A stretch of DNA of 64,000 nucleotides from JAZKGA01 sp040386235 (GCA_040386235.1 JAZKGA010000001.1:1240001-1304000); one strand, 5' to 3'. Positions 33,609 through 42,754 are shown, counted from the first letter of the stretch. Program-made: numbers and translations. The notes: generated from the letters alone by a model not told the origin.

Positions 33609-34130
33609 ATGATCAAACCACTTATCCTGCCCTACAAAGGCATTATGCCGCGGATTCACCCCTCCTGCTTCATTGCTGAGAATGCAGTGATTATCGGCGA
33701 TGTTCAGATTGGGCCGGACAGCAACATATGGTACGGCTGTGTCCTGCGCGGCGACGTCAACAATATCACTATCGGTACCCGTACGAATATCCAAGATGGC
33801 ACTGTGATTCACGTTTCATCGACATCGCAAGGTTCTTATATTGGTGACGATGTCACAATCGGGCATATGGCCTTGATCCATGCCTGCACAATCGGCGATC
33901 GCGTTCTGGTCGGCATGAAAGCCTGTATTATGGATGACGCCCAGGTGGCCGATGAATCCATGGTTGCCGCCTGTGCCCTTGTTCCTCCTCGTAAATCCGT
34001 TCCGACACGTGAATTATGGGCTGGTCAACCAGCCCGCCTGATGCGCGCCCTGACCGACGACGACATCGCCCATATCATGCATTCCGCCACGCATTACGTG
34101 GATCTGGCCACCGCCCACAAAAAATACTGA
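33609..34130 (+). CDS. Gamma-carbonic anhydrase-like hexapeptide protein
   Basis: 173 residues forming a left-handed beta-helix: repeated [LIV]-G-x-x sets from about 25 to 125 (VIIGDVQIGPDSNIWYGCVLRGDVNNITIG). The three zinc-binding His of gamma carbonic anhydrases are present in VIHV and GHMALIHAC. Homologues (YrdA, PaaY, CaiE) are trimers; many have unproven or thioesterase roles, so carbonic anhydrase activity is likely but not certain. A terminator follows at once. Confidence 0.9.
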   Translation: MIKPLILPYKGIMPRIHPSCFIAENAVIIGDVQIGPDSNIWYGCVLRGDVNNITIGTRTNIQDGTVIHVSSTSQGSYIGDDVTIGHMALIHACTIGDRVLVGMKACIMDDAQVADESMVAACALVPPRKSVPTRELWAGQPARLMRALTDDDIAHIMHSATHYVDLATAHKKY

Positions 34131-34140
34131 TACGCCACGC

Positions 34141-34170
34141 ACAAAAAAGCCCGCTTTACAGCGGGCTTTT
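34141..34170. terminator. Bidirectional terminator between the carbonic-anhydrase-like gene and hppA
   Basis: GCCCGCT (34149-34155), loop TTAC, AGCGGGC (34160-34166), flanked by an A run on the left and a T run on the right. It can stop both converging transcripts. Confidence 0.88.
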
Positions 34171-34187
34171 CCGTATTCTAATCAGGC

Positions 34188-36287
34188 TTATGCGCCGATG
34201 ATAAATTTCGCAACAACTGCAACCAACAAAATGGCCACGATATTCGCGATTTTGATCAACGGGTTAATGGCTGGGCCAGACGTATCTTTGTAAGGGTCGC
34301 CAACCGTGTCGCCGGTAACAGCTGCTTTGTGTGCATCTGAACCTTTGCCGCCGAAATGGCCTTCTTCAATATACTTTTTGGCATTGTCCCAAGCACCGCC
34401 GCCGGATGTCATGGAAATCGCAACGAACAAGCCCGTCACAATCGTCCCCATCAACAAGGCGCCCAATGCGCGGAAGCCGGCCTCGTACCCGCCCAATGCC
34501 GACATGGCAAAGAACAGGACAACAGGCACAACCACGGGCAACAGGGATGGGATTACCATTTCGCGGATCGCTGATTTTGTCAGGATGGCAACACAGCGAC
34601 CGTAATCCGGCTTGCCTTTGCCTGTCATGATACCAGGGATTTCGCGGAACTGACGCCGTACCTCAACCACCACGGAACCCGCCGCGCGGCCAACAGCCGT
34701 CATCGTCAAGCCGCCGAACAGGTAAGGCAACATACCCCCGATAAACAAACCGATCACCACATACGGATCTTGCAGCGGGAAGCTGATATCCGCAAATTGT
34801 GGCAGATAGTGCTTGATCTCTTCGGTGTATGCCGCAAACAGAACCAACGCGGCCAGACCGGCAGAACCGATTGCATAGCCTTTGGTTACAGCCTTGGTCG
34901 TGTTACCGACGGCATCCAGCGTGTCAGTTGTCGCCCGAACGGATTTATTCAATCCGGCCATTTCGGCGATACCACCCGCATTATCCGTTACCGGACCGAA
35001 CGCATCCAGTGCAACGATCATCCCGGCCAATGCCAGCATGGTTGTCGCAGCCAGGGCAATTCCGTACAGGCCAGCGAACATGCCGGCCAGGAAGATCCCG
35101 GCGCAGATGACGATAACTGGCAAGGCAGTGGATTCCATCGATACAGCCAGACCCTGGATCACGTTTGTACCGTGACCAGTTTGCGAGGCTTCAGCGATAG
35201 ACCGAACCGGACGGCCTTCGGATCCCGTGTAATACTCGGTAATCCAGACCAACAAGCCCGTTACGCCCAAACCGACCAGCGCACAATGGAACAGGTCACG
35301 ACCCGTAATCATTGTACCATTGGCCAATTCCATCGTTCCGTCAAAACCGATCAGCTTGTGCAGCGTCAGGGCAACCAGGCCCAGCGATATCACACCTGTA
35401 ACGACCAGACCCTTATACAAGGCCCCCATGACAGAGTTGTTGGAACCCAGCTTGACGAAGAACGTACCGACGATGGACGCGATGATACAGACAGCACCAA
35501 TCATCAGCGGCAGCAGCATGCTGAGCTGTTGTGCGCCTGCGGCAAACACGCTGAAACCGATCAGCATCGTGGCGACCAGCGTCACGGCATAGGTTTCGAA
35601 CAAATCTGCGGCCATACCGGCACAGTCGCCCACGTTGTCGCCCACGTTATCGGCAATCACGCCGGGGTTGCGGGGATCATCTTCCGGAATCCCGGCCTCA
35701 ACCTTACCGACCATGTCGGCACCGACATCCGCACCCTTGGTGAAGATACCGCCGCCAAGACGAGCGAAAATCGAAATTAGGGACGCACCAAAGCCAAGGC
35801 CGATCAGGGCCTCAAGCACTGTACGATCCGCAAAGGCGAAGTGTTTCAGCCCGAAATAATAACCAGCAACGCCCAGCAGGCCTAAACCCACCACCAGCAT
35901 GCCGGTGATTGCACCGGATTGGAAAGACACGTCCAACGCCTTTTGCAGCGATACAGTCGCGGCTTGGGTCGTCCGGACGTTGGCGCGCACAGAAACGTGC
36001 ATACCGATAAAACCGGACAGGCCAGAGCAGACCGCGCCAATCAAGAAGCCAACAGCAACGTGCCAGCCCAGCAAGGCATAAAGCCCCAGGCCAACGACGA
36101 TGCCAACGCCGGCAATGGTTATATATTGCGTTTTCAGGTAAGCGTTGGCGCCCTCCTGGATCGCACGTGCGATCTCCTGCATCTTCGCATTTCCGGTCGA
36201 GAGTTTCATGATCCCCCCGGTTGCGAGCAGACCATAAAGTAACGCCAAACCGGCGCAACTTAATATGATCAAGCTGTTCACATCCAT
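34188..36287 (-). CDS. hppA: Proton-translocating membrane pyrophosphatase, K+-independent type
   Basis: Couples hydrolysis of pyrophosphate to H+ export across the inner membrane. 699 residues, about 16 membrane helices. The substrate site is DVGADMVGKVEAGIPEDDPRNPGVIADNVGDNVGDCAG. In the diagnostic loop GNTTKAVTKGYAIGSA, the Lys after GNTT (Ala in K+-dependent enzymes) marks the K+-independent H+-pumping class. The product could save ATP during growth on poor substrates. Single gene with its own terminator. Confidence 0.95.
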   Translation of the reverse strand: MDVNSLIILSCAGLALLYGLLATGGIMKLSTGNAKMQEIARAIQEGANAYLKTQYITIAGVGIVVGLGLYALLGWHVAVGFLIGAVCSGLSGFIGMHVSVRANVRTTQAATVSLQKALDVSFQSGAITGMLVVGLGLLGVAGYYFGLKHFAFADRTVLEALIGLGFGASLISIFARLGGGIFTKGADVGADMVGKVEAGIPEDDPRNPGVIADNVGDNVGDCAGMAADLFETYAVTLVATMLIGFSVFAAGAQQLSMLLPLMIGAVCIIASIVGTFFVKLGSNNSVMGALYKGLVVTGVISLGLVALTLHKLIGFDGTMELANGTMITGRDLFHCALVGLGVTGLLVWITEYYTGSEGRPVRSIAEASQTGHGTNVIQGLAVSMESTALPVIVICAGIFLAGMFAGLYGIALAATTMLALAGMIVALDAFGPVTDNAGGIAEMAGLNKSVRATTDTLDAVGNTTKAVTKGYAIGSAGLAALVLFAAYTEEIKHYLPQFADISFPLQDPYVVIGLFIGGMLPYLFGGLTMTAVGRAAGSVVVEVRRQFREIPGIMTGKGKPDYGRCVAILTKSAIREMVIPSLLPVVVPVVLFFAMSALGGYEAGFRALGALLMGTIVTGLFVAISMTSGGGAWDNAKKYIEEGHFGGKGSDAHKAAVTGDTVGDPYKDTSGPAINPLIKIANIVAILLVAVVAKFIIGA

Positions 36288-36411
36288 ACTAAAACCTCAT
36301 TCATTCTTTTGTTGTGCATACGAAAGCGACAGCCGCAACGCATACGATTGCAAAAGGATGCACCAAGTCCCCCACCCTGACAAGCCCGCACGCAAGGTTT
36401 TCCCGCACGAT

Positions 36412-36445
36412 AAAAAAGGCAGCCGGGTGGCTGCCTTTTCTTTTT
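36412..36445 (-). terminator. Terminator of the FliL-like gene
   Basis: GGCAGCC (36418-36424), loop GGGT, GGCTGCC (36429-36435). On the minus strand the stem is followed by six T. It lies 17 bp after the FliL-like stop; the plus side is also T-rich. Confidence 0.85.
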
Positions 36446-36461
36446 GCGGGGGTCAAATACT

Positions 36462-36947
36462 CTAAATCGGGTTTTGCTGGACGTGTTGTAACAGCACGCC
36501 GCTGACCACACCTTCACCCAAGACTGCCACCGTGGCTTTTTCCAGGCGTTGTTTCAAGTAATTGACCTGGATAACACCGTCCGGCATCGCGGCCTTGCGG
36601 CCCAGCACACCATACATATCCTGGATATACGCATCCGTCAGGCGGGGTGACAGGCGTTTCACATTCTCAGCCGTGTGGGCGTCCGGCACCTCTAACGACA
36701 CCATGATCCGCACCATCTGTGACACGCCGCCTTTATCCACCACCGGCAACATCAGGGGCGCCAACGCCACGAATTCCGTCGTTGCGGCGTCACCATGTTC
36801 GCCTTCGGCTTTCGCATCTGTTTTGGCCGCTGCTTCTCCGTGCGCATCAACGGCGGCCACAGCAGGCTTGTTCAGCACCGTGTAAACCCCGAATCCACCA
36901 CCCAGGAGCAGCGCCAAAGCGCTGCATATCGTAACGATTTTTTTCAT
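36462..36947 (-). CDS. FliL-like membrane-anchored protein
   Basis: 161 residues: one N-terminal membrane segment (about 3-22), an Ala/Glu/Asp/His-rich linker (about 25-50), then a domain with the FliL pattern (APLMLPVVDKGGVSQMVRIMVSLEVPD, ENVKRLSPRLTDAYIQDMYGVL, and VLGEGVVSGVLLQHVQQNPI). FliL helps stator function at the flagellar base. This copy is not in a flagellar operon, and motAB lie 7 kb away. I chose ATG 36947, not the upstream TTG. Family call is moderate. Confidence 0.6.
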   Translation of the reverse strand: MKKIVTICSALALLLGGGFGVYTVLNKPAVAAVDAHGEAAAKTDAKAEGEHGDAATTEFVALAPLMLPVVDKGGVSQMVRIMVSLEVPDAHTAENVKRLSPRLTDAYIQDMYGVLGRKAAMPDGVIQVNYLKQRLEKATVAVLGEGVVSGVLLQHVQQNPI

Positions 36948-37135
36948 ACCCACGCCCAATTGTCTTTATGACTTTTATTGTTGCATCGCCGCATAAATGC
37001 GCATCGACAATATTTATCTTATGACAACAATGTTAACGGGGCATTACAATTAGATAAAGGTTTATCGAATACCGCAAACATAGTGGCGGCATGGCCCTTT
37101 ATGGCGGACACTTTTTTTGCACACAACGAGTAAAA

Positions 37136-37205
37136 GCCACGCCAGCCGCGCGGTAATGTGGGTGGGATGCGTTAAAGATATGAGAATATCTGCGGGCTGC
37201 GTGGC
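37136..37205. ncRNA. Possible structured RNA element
   Basis: Arms GCCACGCCAGCCGC (37136-37149) and GCGGGCTGCGTGGC (37192-37205) pair almost throughout, with one-base bulges. They enclose a second hairpin, GATAT-GAGA-ATATC (37175-37188). The 288-bp stretch between the FliL-like start and the next small gene has no other content I can name. It could be a small RNA, a 3' hairpin of the small gene at 37236-37472, or chance. No known RNA class matched by eye. Confidence 0.3.
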
Positions 37206-37235
37206 CAAAGTGGTGACGCATTCTATTTTCCTGTT

Positions 37236-37472
37236 TTAGATAGAATTAGCGGCAAAACCTTTGCGTGGGCGTTTGCCGCCTTTGGGTGCGTGGGGATCAT
37301 GGCCACGGAATGGGTTGTGATCAGCGGGTTGATTCCGATTGGAAACGGCAGAGACGTTAAAAGCAAAACCAGGCCCATTGCGCGATTGAACGGTGTAAAC
37401 CGACAAGCATGAGCGTTGGACAACAGCAACGAGAGCCAAAGCAGCAACTAAAGATGAAGAACGGCGTAGCAT
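37236..37472 (-). CDS. Small exported basic protein (hypothetical)
   Basis: 78 residues: signal-peptide-like start (MLRRSSSLVAALALVAVV) and a short Asn/Pro/His/Lys-rich mature part ending GKRPRKGFAANSI. AAGGAAG lies 6 nt before the ATG, which is why I prefer it over the other overlapping frame (37223-37447). No family recognised; a real but unconserved gene is plausible. Confidence 0.45.
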   Translation of the reverse strand: MLRRSSSLVAALALVAVVQRSCLSVYTVQSRNGPGFAFNVSAVSNRNQPADHNPFRGHDPHAPKGGKRPRKGFAANSI

Positions 37473-37526
37473 TTTATCTTCCTTGTTATGGAAGATACGC
37501 TAGCAGACGCGCAAATAGACTTTCAA

Positions 37527-38009
37527 TCAGATTCGGACAGCTTTATAGATTTTATCCAGAACCGCGTTCACCAACCGGTGTTCGGAGCCACCGTAAAAAG
37601 CCATGATAACGGCAATGTAATCCGCAATGATGATCGGCCCGTCCGTATCGGTATCGGTCAGTAATTCCGCCGTTCCGCATAACAACGTGGCCTGCATCAG
37701 GTCATCGACCTTCCGCGATCCTTCTTCACCCGACTGAGCCGGCATTTGCGCGTCAATCAATTCCTGCAGCTGGCCCCGGCGATTCTCAACGGTCCGCAGC
37801 GTACGCGTAAACATGTCCGCATCGGGCGGCAGCAAAGTTTCGCCGTCCAATTCCATACTGGCATGATGTGCCAGGAATTCCGGGATGATGTCTTCCATGA
37901 CCTTGTCCGTGGTCAATAACTGATAAGCGGCTTGCACGGCAGCCAGGCGGGTCGCACTTGCACGAGCTTTTTTCGATCCGGTCGAATGGGTTGCGGCGGC
38001 TTTTGTCAT
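37527..38009 (-). CDS. nusB: Transcription antitermination protein NusB
   Basis: All-helical RNA-binding factor that works with NusE (S10) at boxA in rRNA operons. 160 residues: SATRLAAVQAAYQLL near the start and the C-terminal block TDTDGPIIIADYIAVIMAFYGGSEHRLVNAVLDKIYK. ATG 38009 chosen from the conserved opening. In most alphaproteobacteria it follows nrdR and the rib genes; here only one orphan gene separates it from nrdR. Confidence 0.93.
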   Translation of the reverse strand: MTKAAATHSTGSKKARASATRLAAVQAAYQLLTTDKVMEDIIPEFLAHHASMELDGETLLPPDADMFTRTLRTVENRRGQLQELIDAQMPAQSGEEGSRKVDDLMQATLLCGTAELLTDTDTDGPIIIADYIAVIMAFYGGSEHRLVNAVLDKIYKAVRI

Positions 38010-38097
38010 TCTGAATATCCTGTGTTCAATAAGACACAGGATATGCCCGTTTCCCGCCAAAAAGGCAAGGCGTTATCACCAGATTGTATGTAACGCC

Positions 38098-38478
38098 TTA
38101 TTTAAGAAGATAGTTGAGGAAATAAGGATCTAATGTACCCATACCATCTGTAATATCTTTAACTGCTTTGGCATGACTCTTAAGGTAGATATCATCCTGA
38201 CCCAAGTAACGATAGTGACTTTCAGGGCCAGACCAAACGCACTTCATATCTTTATAATCTCCGTCACATAAAGCCTGATCCTGCGGCAAGCGCGCCAACA
38301 GTGTATATGGGACCGTGTAAACAGTGCGCATGCCACCTTCAACATACGAAACCTCTGCCAGATAATGCCCATGTCGTTTGTCGGCCTCCGCAGAATAATA
38401 AAGTGTGACTGTAGGCTCTATACTGGTCACATTAAAATCGCCGTTCGACAGACTGGTCACCTTAAAATCGTCGTTCAT
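38098..38478 (-). CDS. Orphan protein between nrdR and nusB
   Basis: 126 residues, not recognised. Beta-rich and soluble-looking, with two Cys (ALCDGDYKDMKCVW). GGAG sits 8 nt before the ATG. The N-terminus contains an imperfect repeat (FKVTSLSNGD / FNVTSIEPT). Its bases are AT-richer than nrdR and nusB, and it occupies the place where riboflavin genes are normally found, which suggests a later insertion. Confidence 0.65.
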   Translation of the reverse strand: MNDDFKVTSLSNGDFNVTSIEPTVTLYYSAEADKRHGHYLAEVSYVEGGMRTVYTVPYTLLARLPQDQALCDGDYKDMKCVWSGPESHYRYLGQDDIYLKSHAKAVKDITDGMGTLDPYFLNYLLK

Positions 38479-38537
38479 CTTACATTCTCCAGCATTTTAT
38501 AAATTGCAGGCGTATATTACACAATCATAGCAATATG

Positions 38538-39020
38538 TCAATCATTGGCTGCGGATGATAATTGCTTCTGCGCTTCCTGCAATTCAGCGATAAAGGCGTT
38601 AAAATCCTGCGCATGGCTGAAGTTCTTATAGACAGACGCATACCGCACATATCCAACAGCGTCGATATGGATCAGGGCCTGCATCGCCAATTCGCCGATC
38701 AGGTCGGTTGTAACCTCCGTTTCCCCCGACGATTCCAGCTGACGCACAATACCATTGATTGCCTTGTCCATTTGCTCTTCGGCCACCTGGCGGCGGCGCA
38801 GGGCAACGCGGAACGATCGCGCCAGCTTTTCCCGTTCAAACGGCTCACGCCGTCCGTCATGTTTGGCCACGCTTAATTCGCGCAATTGAATGCGTTCAAA
38901 CGTCGTAAACCGTCCCCCACAGGATGGGCATGACCGCCGGCGGCGGATCGCCGTCCCGTCATCCGAGGGGCGCGAGTCTTTTACGACGCTTTCTTCATGT
39001 CCGCAAAATGGGCAATGCAT
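38538..39020 (-). CDS. nrdR: Transcriptional repressor NrdR
   Basis: Zinc-finger/ATP-cone repressor of ribonucleotide reductase genes. 160 residues: CPFC (3-6) and CPSC (31-34) form the zinc ribbon, RRRRSCPSCGGRFTTFER, then the ATP cone with KHDGRREPFEREKLARSF and RYASVYKNF. It follows glyA with 3 bp between, in the conserved rpiB-glyA-nrdR order. Confidence 0.96.
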   Translation of the reverse strand: MHCPFCGHEESVVKDSRPSDDGTAIRRRRSCPSCGGRFTTFERIQLRELSVAKHDGRREPFEREKLARSFRVALRRRQVAEEQMDKAINGIVRQLESSGETEVTTDLIGELAMQALIHIDAVGYVRYASVYKNFSHAQDFNAFIAELQEAQKQLSSAAND

Positions 39021-39023
39021 GTC

Positions 39024-40328
39024 TTATCCAAACGCGTCAGTGTAAATGGGATATTGTGTACACAGTTCTTTCACCGCGATGACCGTGCGTGCCTCAGCCG
39101 CAGCAATGGTGGCTTCGTCACCTGTTTTCAGGGCATCCAGCACATCGGCGATCCAGTTCCCGATTTGCGTAAACTGCCCTGTGCCAAAACCACGAGTCGT
39201 ACCGGCGGGCGATCCCAGCCGGATACCGCTGGTCGTCATCGCCTTTTGCGGGTCATTCGGAACCGTGTTGCGGTTGCAGTTTAAATGCGCGCGCCCCAGC
39301 GACTCCTGCGCCTGTTTTCCTGTCACGTTCGTACCGCGCAGATCAATCAGCATCACATGCGTATCTGTGCCACCGGACATGATCGCATAGCCGCGATCCT
39401 GTAAGGTGCTGGCCAGCATGCGGGCGTTATCAATCACTGCACGCGCGTATTCGCGGAATTGCGGTTGTAACGCCTGGCCGAACGCGACCGCTTTGGCGGC
39501 AATAACATGCATCAGCGGCCCGCCCTGAAGCCCCGGAAATACGGCTGAATTAATCGGTTTGGTGAACTTCTCGTCATTCCACAAAATCATGCCGCCGCGT
39601 GGGCCGCGCAATGTTTTATGGGTGGTGGTCGTAACCACATCGCAATGTTCGCAAGGGTTGGGCATCGCCCCACCGACAATCAGGCCGGCGTAGTGAGCGA
39701 TATCCGCCAGCAGGTATGATCCAACGGCATCGGCAATCCGGCGCATACGCGCCCAGTCAATCACGCGGGAATACGCCGACGCGCCACAGACCAGCATGGC
39801 CGGACGGTGTTGCTGCGCCACGCGCTCAACCTCATCATAATCAATATAACCGTCGGGGTTGACGCCGTAATGATGCACATCAAACCATTTGCCCGAAATA
39901 TTCACAGGCGATCCGTGGGTTAAATGGCCGCCATGATCCAAAGCCAGCGATACGATCGTTGATCCGGGTTGCAGCAAAGCCAGGTAAACCGCCTGATTGG
40001 CCTGCGACCCCGAATGCGGCTGCACATTCGCAAAATGGCAGTTGAACATGGCTTTCGCCCGGGCAATCGCCAGTTCTTCAACCTTATCGACATTCTCACA
40101 GCCACCGTAATAGCGTTTTTGCGGATAGCCTTCGGCGTATTTATTGGTCATGACCCCGCCCTGGGCCTGTAAAACCGCGCGCGATGTCAGGTTTTCAGAC
40201 GCGATCAGCTCAATCACCTCACCCTGGCGGGTCAGTTCGTCTTGAATCGCGGCGAACACAGCGGTATCGGCCGTATCCAGGCGATCCTGAAAGAAATGAG
40301 CCCGCGTGGCGGCGTCTTGTGTGGTCAT
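39024..40328 (-). CDS. glyA: Serine hydroxymethyltransferase
   Basis: PLP enzyme that interconverts serine and glycine and charges tetrahydrofolate. 434 residues: IELIASENLTS, GYPQKRYYGGCENVD, QPHSGSQANQAVY, and the PLP Lys in VVTTTTHKTLRGPRGG. Starts inside rpiB (ATGA overlap), so the two are translationally coupled. Confidence 0.97.
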   Translation of the reverse strand: MTTQDAATRAHFFQDRLDTADTAVFAAIQDELTRQGEVIELIASENLTSRAVLQAQGGVMTNKYAEGYPQKRYYGGCENVDKVEELAIARAKAMFNCHFANVQPHSGSQANQAVYLALLQPGSTIVSLALDHGGHLTHGSPVNISGKWFDVHHYGVNPDGYIDYDEVERVAQQHRPAMLVCGASAYSRVIDWARMRRIADAVGSYLLADIAHYAGLIVGGAMPNPCEHCDVVTTTTHKTLRGPRGGMILWNDEKFTKPINSAVFPGLQGGPLMHVIAAKAVAFGQALQPQFREYARAVIDNARMLASTLQDRGYAIMSGGTDTHVMLIDLRGTNVTGKQAQESLGRAHLNCNRNTVPNDPQKAMTTSGIRLGSPAGTTRGFGTGQFTQIGNWIADVLDALKTGDEATIAAAEARTVIAVKELCTQYPIYTDAFG

Positions 40329-40762
40329 ATCGCTGTCTCCTCAATTTTCTGAATCCGGCGGATGTGTCGGTCTTCGCCGGAAAAAGGCGTAGCCAGAAAA
40401 GTTTTAACGATATCTGTGGCGACTTCGGACCCGATCAGGCGCCCGCCAAGGACCAGGACATTCGCATCATTATGCTGCCGCGCCAGGCGGGCGGTTGTGA
40501 CGTCTGCGCACAAGGCCGCGCGAATACCGGATATGCGGTTCGCGGCAATACTGATCCCTACCCCAGTGCCGCAGATCAGCACGCCGCATTTGGCTGCGCC
40601 CTTGGTAATCTGGTGACAAAGACGATGCGCGATATCGGGATAATCACTGGCGGCATCCGATGTCACGCCGCAATCGTCCCATGCAATACCGTCCATCGCC
40701 AATAACGTGGTTTTCAGAGCGAAACCGCCGTGGTCGCTGCCGATAAGAATTTTATCTGTCAT
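40325..40762 (-). CDS. rpiB: Ribose-5-phosphate isomerase B
   Basis: Isomerises ribose 5-phosphate and ribulose 5-phosphate. 145 residues of the RpiB/LacAB fold: GSDHGGFALK at the N-terminus, DYPDIAHRLCHQI, the active-site CGTGVGISIAANR and HNDANVLVLGGR. First enzyme gene of the rpiB-glyA-nrdR run; the DUF6898 gene lies upstream on the same strand. Confidence 0.95.
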   Translation of the reverse strand: MTDKILIGSDHGGFALKTTLLAMDGIAWDDCGVTSDAASDYPDIAHRLCHQITKGAAKCGVLICGTGVGISIAANRISGIRAALCADVTTARLARQHNDANVLVLGGRLIGSEVATDIVKTFLATPFSGEDRHIRRIQKIEETAI

Positions 40763-40804
40763 TCTCTTTTAGATAGGGGGAAAAACGCGTCGGCGCAATC
40801 GTCA

Positions 40805-41008
40805 TCACGCAATTATGCCCCGTTTCTTCAGAACAAATGTCAGGCGTTGCAGGCCGGCCTGCCTGCACATGGCTTCACTTGCCGTGGCAGGCATCGGCAG
40901 GTGAATTTCGGTCATTGTCGCGACATCCACAGCAGTGACGCGCAGCATGGTGCCGGCGCGGGCTATTTCAAAGATGATCTCACGGTCTTTCAGTGTCGGG
41001 TAATTCAT
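40805..41008 (-). CDS. DUF6898-like small protein
   Basis: 67 residues: EIIFEIARAGTMLRVTAVDVATMTEIHLPMPATASE, then GLQRLTFVLKKRG. This matches my memory of the small alphaproteobacterial DUF6898 family, whose members also lie beside rpiB/glyA-type genes. Function unknown. It is opposite an open frame that would extend the acyl-CoA dehydrogenase, which I reject. Start 41008 has no strong ribosome site; an AT-rich -10-like stretch lies just upstream. Confidence 0.7.
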   Translation of the reverse strand: MNYPTLKDREIIFEIARAGTMLRVTAVDVATMTEIHLPMPATASEAMCRQAGLQRLTFVLKKRGIIA

Positions 41009-41053
41009 GCCACACTATATTATCTGATAAACGCCAGCATGACAGGTGCCAAA

Positions 41054-42241
41054 ATGACGACCGCCGCGACAAAAACCGCTTTTCAATGGGATGACCCTCT
41101 TTCACTGACCAGTGAATTGAGCGACGAAGAACGCATGATTGCCGATACAGCCCACGATTTCGCTCAGAACCGCCTGCTGCCTGGCATTATCATGGCGAAC
41201 CGGCATGAGGTGTTTGACATCAATCTGATGCAGGAAATGGGCGCGCTGGGCCTGCTTGGTCCATCCTTATCCGGCTATGGCTGCGCTGGCGTATCCGAGG
41301 TGTCCTATGGCTTGATCGCGCGGGAGTTGGAGCGGGTCGATTCGTCCTATCGTTCCGCCTTTTCGGTTCAATCATCATTGGTCATGTACCCGATTCACAC
41401 CTTTGGGTCCGAAGCGCAAAAGCAGCAATACCTGCCTGGCCTGGCAAAAGGCGAATTGATTGGCTGTTTCGGCCTGACTGAACCGGATGGCGGGTCCGAT
41501 CCAGGGGCGATGAAAACCCGCGCCAGAAAGGTCAGCGGCGGTTACAAAGTATCAGGCAACAAACAATGGATCACGAATTCGCCCGTCGCTGATGTGTTTA
41601 TTATCTGGGCCAAGGATGACGACGATCAGATTATCGGCCTGATCCTGGAAAAAGGCATGGAAGGTCTGAGCGCCCCGAAAATTGAGGGCAAATTCTCCCT
41701 GCGCGCCTCAATAACCGGGGGGATCATGATGGACGAGGTGTTTGTACCTGACGATAACCGCCTGCCATTGGCAATGGGTTTAAAAGGCCCCTTCTCATGC
41801 CTTAACAAGGCGCGATACGGCATTTCCTGGGGCGTTCTGGGGGCTGCTGAGGCCTGCTGGCATCAGGCACGCGCCTATACGATGGACCGTATTATCTTTG
41901 GCAAACCATTGGCGGCCCAGCAGCTGATCCAGAAAAAACTGGCTGATATGCAGACGGAAATCACCCTTGGTTTACAAGGCGTGTATCGCCTGGGTCAATT
42001 GATGGATCAAAAGCGTGCCGCGCCTGAGATGATCTCTCTGCTGAAACGCAACAATTGCGGCAAAGCGCTGGATATTGCGCGGATGGCGCGCGACATGCTG
42101 GGGGGGAATGGCATTTCGGATGAATATCATGTCATTCGCCATATGCTGAACCTGGAAGCAGTTAATACGTATGAAGGCACGCATGACATCCATGCCTTGA
42201 TCCTGGGGCGGTCACAGACAGGCATTCAGGCCTTTCAATAG
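41054..42241 (+). CDS. gcdH: Glutaryl-CoA dehydrogenase (acyl-CoA dehydrogenase family)
   Basis: FAD enzyme that oxidises and decarboxylates glutaryl-CoA in lysine/tryptophan breakdown. 395 residues with CFGLTEPDGGSDPGAM, KQWITNSPVADVFIIWAK, FSLRASITGGIMMDEVFVP, and the active-site Glu in EAVNTYEGTHDIHALILGR, all typical of GcdH. ATG 41054 has AGGT upstream; ATG 41039 adds five residues. It is divergent from the DUF6898-rpiB-glyA-nrdR run. Confidence 0.92.
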   Translation: MTTAATKTAFQWDDPLSLTSELSDEERMIADTAHDFAQNRLLPGIIMANRHEVFDINLMQEMGALGLLGPSLSGYGCAGVSEVSYGLIARELERVDSSYRSAFSVQSSLVMYPIHTFGSEAQKQQYLPGLAKGELIGCFGLTEPDGGSDPGAMKTRARKVSGGYKVSGNKQWITNSPVADVFIIWAKDDDDQIIGLILEKGMEGLSAPKIEGKFSLRASITGGIMMDEVFVPDDNRLPLAMGLKGPFSCLNKARYGISWGVLGAAEACWHQARAYTMDRIIFGKPLAAQQLIQKKLADMQTEITLGLQGVYRLGQLMDQKRAAPEMISLLKRNNCGKALDIARMARDMLGGNGISDEYHVIRHMLNLEAVNTYEGTHDIHALILGRSQTGIQAFQ

Positions 42242-42310
42242 TTTTCATAATTATGTTTGACGGCATGTCGGGTTTCTGGTAAAAGAGTCTTCAAGCAAGG
42301 GGGACTCCTG

Positions 42311-42754
42311 ATGTCTTTAAGAAACGTATTTTTAAGCACTGCATTGACCGCCTCCAGCCTGTTGACGGGCTGCGCCACAACCATTGGCGGCGCAAATGTC
42401 ACTTATCAGCCACCAGTTGACATGGTCGGAAATGCACGCGGGGTCGTTACCCCTGGTCGCGCCCGATACATCTTTACCCATGTGGAAAACGCCAATCAGG
42501 GTGCATTCGGCGGGTGTGGCGCGGTGGCAATTTTCAATCACGCCAATAGCGGCAGTTTCGCCAGCACCGATTACGTCTCTCTTCGTCCAAAACAGGTTGA
42601 AAATCTGATAGAAGGCCGACCTGCTCGTCATGGCCTTTTCGTGCCGTTACATTTGTCGCAATTCAATCCTCAGGATCTTGAACGCGCCCTCGTCGCCGTT
42701 ACGGTTCAGGCGCAAAACAACGCTAAAAATCCTCTTTGCCTTGGTTACAACTAA
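42311..42754 (+). CDS. Lipoprotein of unknown function
   Basis: 147 residues: signal peptide with lipobox (SSLLTGC, Cys about 23). The mature part has TIGGANVTYQPPVDMVG and two further Cys (FGGCGAVAIF and the C-terminal NPLCLGYN). The chosen ATG 42311 follows a GGGGGA-rich ribosome site and is the only start giving a signal peptide. Followed 26 bp later by another small exported protein; the two may work together. No family recognised. Confidence 0.7.
   Translation: MSLRNVFLSTALTASSLLTGCATTIGGANVTYQPPVDMVGNARGVVTPGRARYIFTHVENANQGAFGGCGAVAIFNHANSGSFASTDYVSLRPKQVENLIEGRPARHGLFVPLHLSQFNPQDLERALVAVTVQAQNNAKNPLCLGYN

Noticed and set aside
34770..35780. 336-codon open frame on the plus strand
   Set aside because: It is antisense to hppA inside its coding region. 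The protein is Gln/His/Arg-rich, a typical shadow of a membrane-protein gene.
40730..41053. N-terminal extension of glutaryl-CoA dehydrogenase
   Set aside because: It overlaps rpiB and the DUF6898 gene on the other strand and does not resemble an acyl-CoA dehydrogenase N-terminus.
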